This document shows positions 4,872 through 7,149 of a DNA stretch of 7,149 nt, one piece after another (positions within the stretch are counted from its first letter, which is position 1; the number at the start of each line of letters is the position of its first letter). Location: assembly GCA_030042335.1 (NCBI GenBank), contig JASHZW010000178.1, positions 1 to 7,149 on the forward strand, given 5' to 3'. A program made the translations under genes and the position numbers. The stretch comes from Nitrososphaerales archaeon. Lineage in GTDB: Archaea > Thermoproteota > Nitrososphaeria > Nitrososphaerales > UBA183. The notes beneath the pieces were generated by a model. It was not told the origin of the DNA. It saw nothing but the letters and a program-made list of their open reading frames with translations, and ran no database searches.

Positions 4872-5743
4872 GCGAACATCAGTATCAGAAGGGTCGTCAG
4901 ACCAAGGGCCATGGGTATGGGGAGGCCCGGCAGCATCCTCGAGCGCGAGAGCAGGAAGAGCGTTATCACCACCCCCACGTCTATGGCGGCCATCGTGGCA
5001 AGGGCCAGAGGGACGTTGTACTGCGCGGTCGCAGAGACGCCCTGCAGGAACGCTATCGCGGGAAGCATCGAGTAGAATATCGTGTCCCCCGTCCCGAGCG
5101 TGAACTCCCCCACCCTCGAAGTGACGGCAGTAAGGGCCTGCGCCGGCGCGATGGTCACCAGCTGCTTGAGGGGGCCCCTGAAGACCGCGTAGATGTCGTA
5201 GACGGAGAAGGCCCCCGCCAGGAGCAGGGCGGTCAGGACGGGGATCGTGGATGCGAAGACGCTTCCCACCTCTGCCGACAGGAGTCCCGTGATGATCGGG
5301 GCGGCGACATAGAGCTTGGGGACGCGGGTGATGAACGCAAAGGCTACGGTAACTCCTGCAGACAGGGCCACCGACAGGACGAGGGAGGGAAGGGGGGCCA
5401 CAAAATAGGCGGCGACAGTGCTCGTCGTCAGCAGCGTCATCAGGAAGAGCGCGAGGCTCGTGAAGGTGAAGATGAGCCAGGTGAAGACGTTCCCTCGGTT
5501 CTTCTTGATGAGCCAAACAGCGACCAGCGTGGTCATGAACGCACCTGCCACAAGGATCAGGGCACTTGTCGCGGAGCCTGCGGCGGAGGCGCCACCGGGT
5601 GAATAGCTGTAACCCGTGGAGACCGTGATAGGAGCGATGAAGTAGGTGAACGCGAGTGCGGAGACCTGTATCACGAGCACGAACGCTAGGGTGAGGATGG
5701 CGCTCTTCGCCGGAAACGGTCTGCGAGACGCTTCCTCTGCCAA
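4868..5743 (-). CDS. Presenilin-like intramembrane aspartyl protease (A22 family, GxGD type)
   Basis: This 291-residue integral membrane protein has about nine hydrophobic segments (near 14-36, 58-80, 86-108, 111-138, 144-162, 164-186, 213-240, 245-266 and 272-291), the presenilin / signal peptide peptidase topology. The catalytic aspartates are visible: VYDIYAVFRGP (181-191) carries the YD motif (D183), and LGTGDTIFYSMLP (216-228) carries GxGD (D220). The C-terminal PAL motif appears as PGLP (272-275), with glycine instead of alanine. Such proteases cut transmembrane helices of substrates within the membrane; archaeal substrates are largely unknown. The start is TTG 5743; a TGA two codons upstream (5750-5752) closes the frame and is itself the stop of the upstream RNase gene. 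GAGGT (5754-5758, minus strand) ends 10 bases before the TTG. With a 6-base gap, the gene is very probably co-transcribed with the RNase. Confidence 0.85.
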   Translation of the reverse strand: MAEEASRRPFPAKSAILTLAFVLVIQVSALAFTYFIAPITVSTGYSYSPGGASAAGSATSALILVAGAFMTTLVAVWLIKKNRGNVFTWLIFTFTSLALFLMTLLTTSTVAAYFVAPLPSLVLSVALSAGVTVAFAFITRVPKLYVAAPIITGLLSAEVGSVFASTIPVLTALLLAGAFSVYDIYAVFRGPLKQLVTIAPAQALTAVTSRVGEFTLGTGDTIFYSMLPAIAFLQGVSATAQYNVPLALATMAAIDVGVVITLFLLSRSRMLPGLPIPMALGLTTLLILMFA

Positions 5744-5745
5744 AT

Positions 5746-5758
5746 GAGGTCAGACCTC
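5746..5758 (-). repeat. 13-base perfect palindrome at the RNase-protease junction
   Basis: GAGGTC and GACCTC flank a single central base at 5752. The element covers the stop codon of the RNase gene and the GAGGT ribosome-binding-like sequence of the protease gene. With a one-base centre the RNA would need to open a few pairs to form a hairpin. It may therefore act weakly in RNA, or as a protein site in DNA, or be chance. Confidence 0.35.
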
Positions 5759-7009
5759 GTATACTTCGCCGACCCTCGGCGCGAAGGCCTCAGCGCCGAG
5801 CTCGGACGTGAGCTCCTCCGCGAGGCTGACACAGCTCTCCTCTTCACCGTGGACCGTCATGAATTTGGGGGTCCCCTTGACGCCCTTCAGGTCCGAAAGC
5901 AGGGTGCTCTTCCCACTGTGTGACGAAAAGTCGAACTTCTTGACCTCGGCCTTGACCTTCGTCGGCTTGCCGTTGAGGAGCGTGAGACCCCTATCGAGGA
6001 GGGTCCTGCCAGCCGTGCCAGGGACCTGGAAGCTTACCAGCGCGATCGAGTTCTTCTCTTTCTGCGAAAGGTGCTCGTTGTAGAAGACTGATGCGCCCCC
6101 CACCAGCATTCCCGCAGGCGCGATTATCACGCCGGGTTTCTGTATGAATTTGCGCCTCTGCGACCACCCGGTAATCTGCTCCGTCCTCTCCAGTGTCCGC
6201 CTGAAGAGCGCCGGGTCGCGGATGAATTCCTGGTACCGTAGCAGCACCTCGTTGACCTTCAGCGCCATCCCGTCCATCCCTATCTGGTGCTTGAAGCCGT
6301 GCCTGTGGAGTGTCATGGCGAGCTCCTGCACCCTTCCCACCGAGAACGCCGGCGCCAGCAGGACGCCGCCCCTCTCGACGACTGCGTTGGCATGGTCGAC
6401 GAAGGCCTGCTCGACCTCGTTCCTGTGGGGATGGTCCGCCGTCGCGTAGGTGCTCTCCGTGATGACCATGTCTGCCTCTCCGAGGTCCTTCCATGACGCA
6501 TTGAGCAGCTCGGTCTCGGCCCCGTTGATGTCCCCCGTGTACAGCAACCGCTTCGAGCCTGCCTCGACGGAGACGATGCATGAGCCGGGAATGTGCCCGG
6601 CGTCGAAGAAGTTTATCGTCATGTCGCCTATCTCGAACGTCTGTCTGTACCCGTGGACTACGGTGCTCTTGTTCATGGCGAGCAGGTCGAGATACTCGAA
6701 GGGAAGGTACGGACCTGATATCTTGATGAAGTCGTTGATGAGCAGGTTCGATAGCTCCTGCGTCACCGGAGTGGCGTGCATCTTCACCTTGTCTCCTCCG
6801 ATGAAGAAGACGGGCGCGGCACCGGTGTGGTCGAGATGCGCATGGCTCAGTATCAGTCCCTGTACGCTCCTCGGCTGGACATGGACCGGGAACCCGGGTT
6901 CCTTCGTCGTCATCGCGCCGTAGTCGAGCAGGATGTTCGTGTCTCCGTGCGAGACCAGAAAGCCCGACCTGCCAACCTGGCGGGCGGCTCCAAGAATCTT
7001 TACTTGCAT
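5750..7009 (-). CDS. Beta-CASP metallo-beta-lactamase RNase, archaeal CPSF type without KH domains (aCPSF2-like)
   Basis: This 419-residue zinc-dependent nuclease carries all the expected motifs. SHAHLDHTG (55-63) is motif 2 with H56, H58, D60 and H61. GHIPGS (138-143) is motif 3, and YTGDING (157-163) is motif 4 with D160. The beta-CASP inserts follow: motif A ITESTYA (183-189, E185), motif B SSHSGKS (362-368, H364) and motif C VHGEEES (386-392, H387). No KH domains precede the lactamase core, so it is the short aCPSF2-like form rather than KH-containing aCPSF1, the archaeal termination factor. Relatives act as RNA endonucleases or 5'-3' exonucleases in RNA processing and decay. The ATG at 7009 gives the typical MQVKILGAARQVGRSG start. 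A TATA-like TTAAGAAA (7048-7041) suggests a leader of about 10 nt. The presenilin-like gene follows 6 bases after its stop and in the same frame. Confidence 0.9.
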   Translation of the reverse strand: MQVKILGAARQVGRSGFLVSHGDTNILLDYGAMTTKEPGFPVHVQPRSVQGLILSHAHLDHTGAAPVFFIGGDKVKMHATPVTQELSNLLINDFIKISGPYLPFEYLDLLAMNKSTVVHGYRQTFEIGDMTINFFDAGHIPGSCIVSVEAGSKRLLYTGDINGAETELLNASWKDLGEADMVITESTYATADHPHRNEVEQAFVDHANAVVERGGVLLAPAFSVGRVQELAMTLHRHGFKHQIGMDGMALKVNEVLLRYQEFIRDPALFRRTLERTEQITGWSQRRKFIQKPGVIIAPAGMLVGGASVFYNEHLSQKEKNSIALVSFQVPGTAGRTLLDRGLTLLNGKPTKVKAEVKKFDFSSHSGKSTLLSDLKGVKGTPKFMTVHGEEESCVSLAEELTSELGAEAFAPRVGEVYEV

Positions 7010-7040
7010 AACGTCAGCTAATTTTCCGGCTCGCCGGGCA

Positions 7041-7048
7041 TTTCTTAA
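7041..7048 (-). promoter_or_regulatory. TATA-like box of the RNase-protease operon
   Basis: On the minus strand, TTAAGAAA runs from 7048 to 7041. By archaeal spacing the RNA would start near 7018, about 10 bases before the ATG at 7009. No Shine-Dalgarno sequence is present between them, consistent with a very short leader. Confidence 0.45.
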
Positions 7049-7122
7049 GTGTTTGTCGGCGTGTCATGGGCCGAAAACTCGATATGAACCTGAAGAATTT
7101 CCGAGCAGTGCGAATAAAACCC

Positions 7123-7140
7123 TCAATAATTAATATATAC
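7123..7140. promoter_or_regulatory. AT-rich TATA-like tract near the right edge
   Basis: The tract at 7123-7140, including TTAATATATAC at 7130-7140, is the most AT-rich sequence in an otherwise GC-rich window. On the plus strand it would place an RNA start just past the window end, suggesting a divergent gene there. On the minus strand it would give a leader of roughly 95 nt for the RNase gene. Bases 7010-7149 otherwise hold no convincing gene. Confidence 0.4.
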
Positions 7141-7149
7141 GGAACTCGG

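Noticed and set aside
7026..7037. CCGG-CTCG-CCGG mini-hairpin before the RNase gene
   Set aside because: A four-base stem in GC-rich sequence is expected by chance and it has no conserved context.
1..7149. CRISPR array, insertion sequence or integration site
   Set aside because: No spaced direct repeats, transposase motifs or terminal inverted repeats are visible; the only notable exact direct repeat is the 13-base promoter element.

Overview
The window looks like a chromosomal segment of an archaeon from the TACK side of the tree (for example a Nitrososphaeria/Thaumarchaeota- or Bathyarchaeia-like lineage). The evidence is a small protein resembling ribosomal protein eL38, which euryarchaea generally lack; a presenilin-like GxGD protease; a beta-CASP RNase of the archaeal CPSF type; start regions with TATA-like boxes about 30 nt before start codons; and GC-rich codons with frequent AGG (Arg) and ATA (Ile). 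The lineage call is an inference from gene content. No mobile element, CRISPR array, tRNA or rRNA is visible.

Layout. Bases 1-126 are the 3' end of a zinc-ribbon gene entering from the left. Bases 127-299 are an intergenic region with an AT-rich promoter and nested inverted repeats. Bases 300-3748 hold four tightly packed plus-strand genes: a SixA-type histidine phosphatase, a Ppx/GppA exopolyphosphatase-family protein, and two tandem paralogs of the thymidylate-kinase fold. A CHAD-domain gene follows (3775-4605), then eL38 (4671-4871); each of these two is preceded by the same 13-base promoter-like element at the same distance from its start. Two minus-strand genes converge on eL38: a beta-CASP RNase (5750-7009) and, 6 bases downstream of it, a presenilin-like membrane protease (4868-5743). 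Bases 7010-7149 are a promoter region.

How the genes fit together. SixA-like, Ppx/GppA, CHAD and the two P-loop kinases form a coherent polyphosphate module. Ppx/GppA enzymes degrade polyphosphate, CHAD domains bind it, and SixA-family enzymes remove phosphoryl groups. The two kinase-like proteins would normally be auto-annotated as dTMP kinases. However, they lack the recognisable dTMP-binding motifs and share a private set of motifs, so they are better read as candidate polyphosphate-linked kinases (possibly polyphosphate-synthesising). The second has arginine in place of the Walker A lysine, which suggests a divided active/regulatory pair. This is the most interesting system in the window. 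The minus-strand RNase/presenilin pair looks like a separate operon of RNA processing and intramembrane proteolysis, with unusual junctions at both ends.
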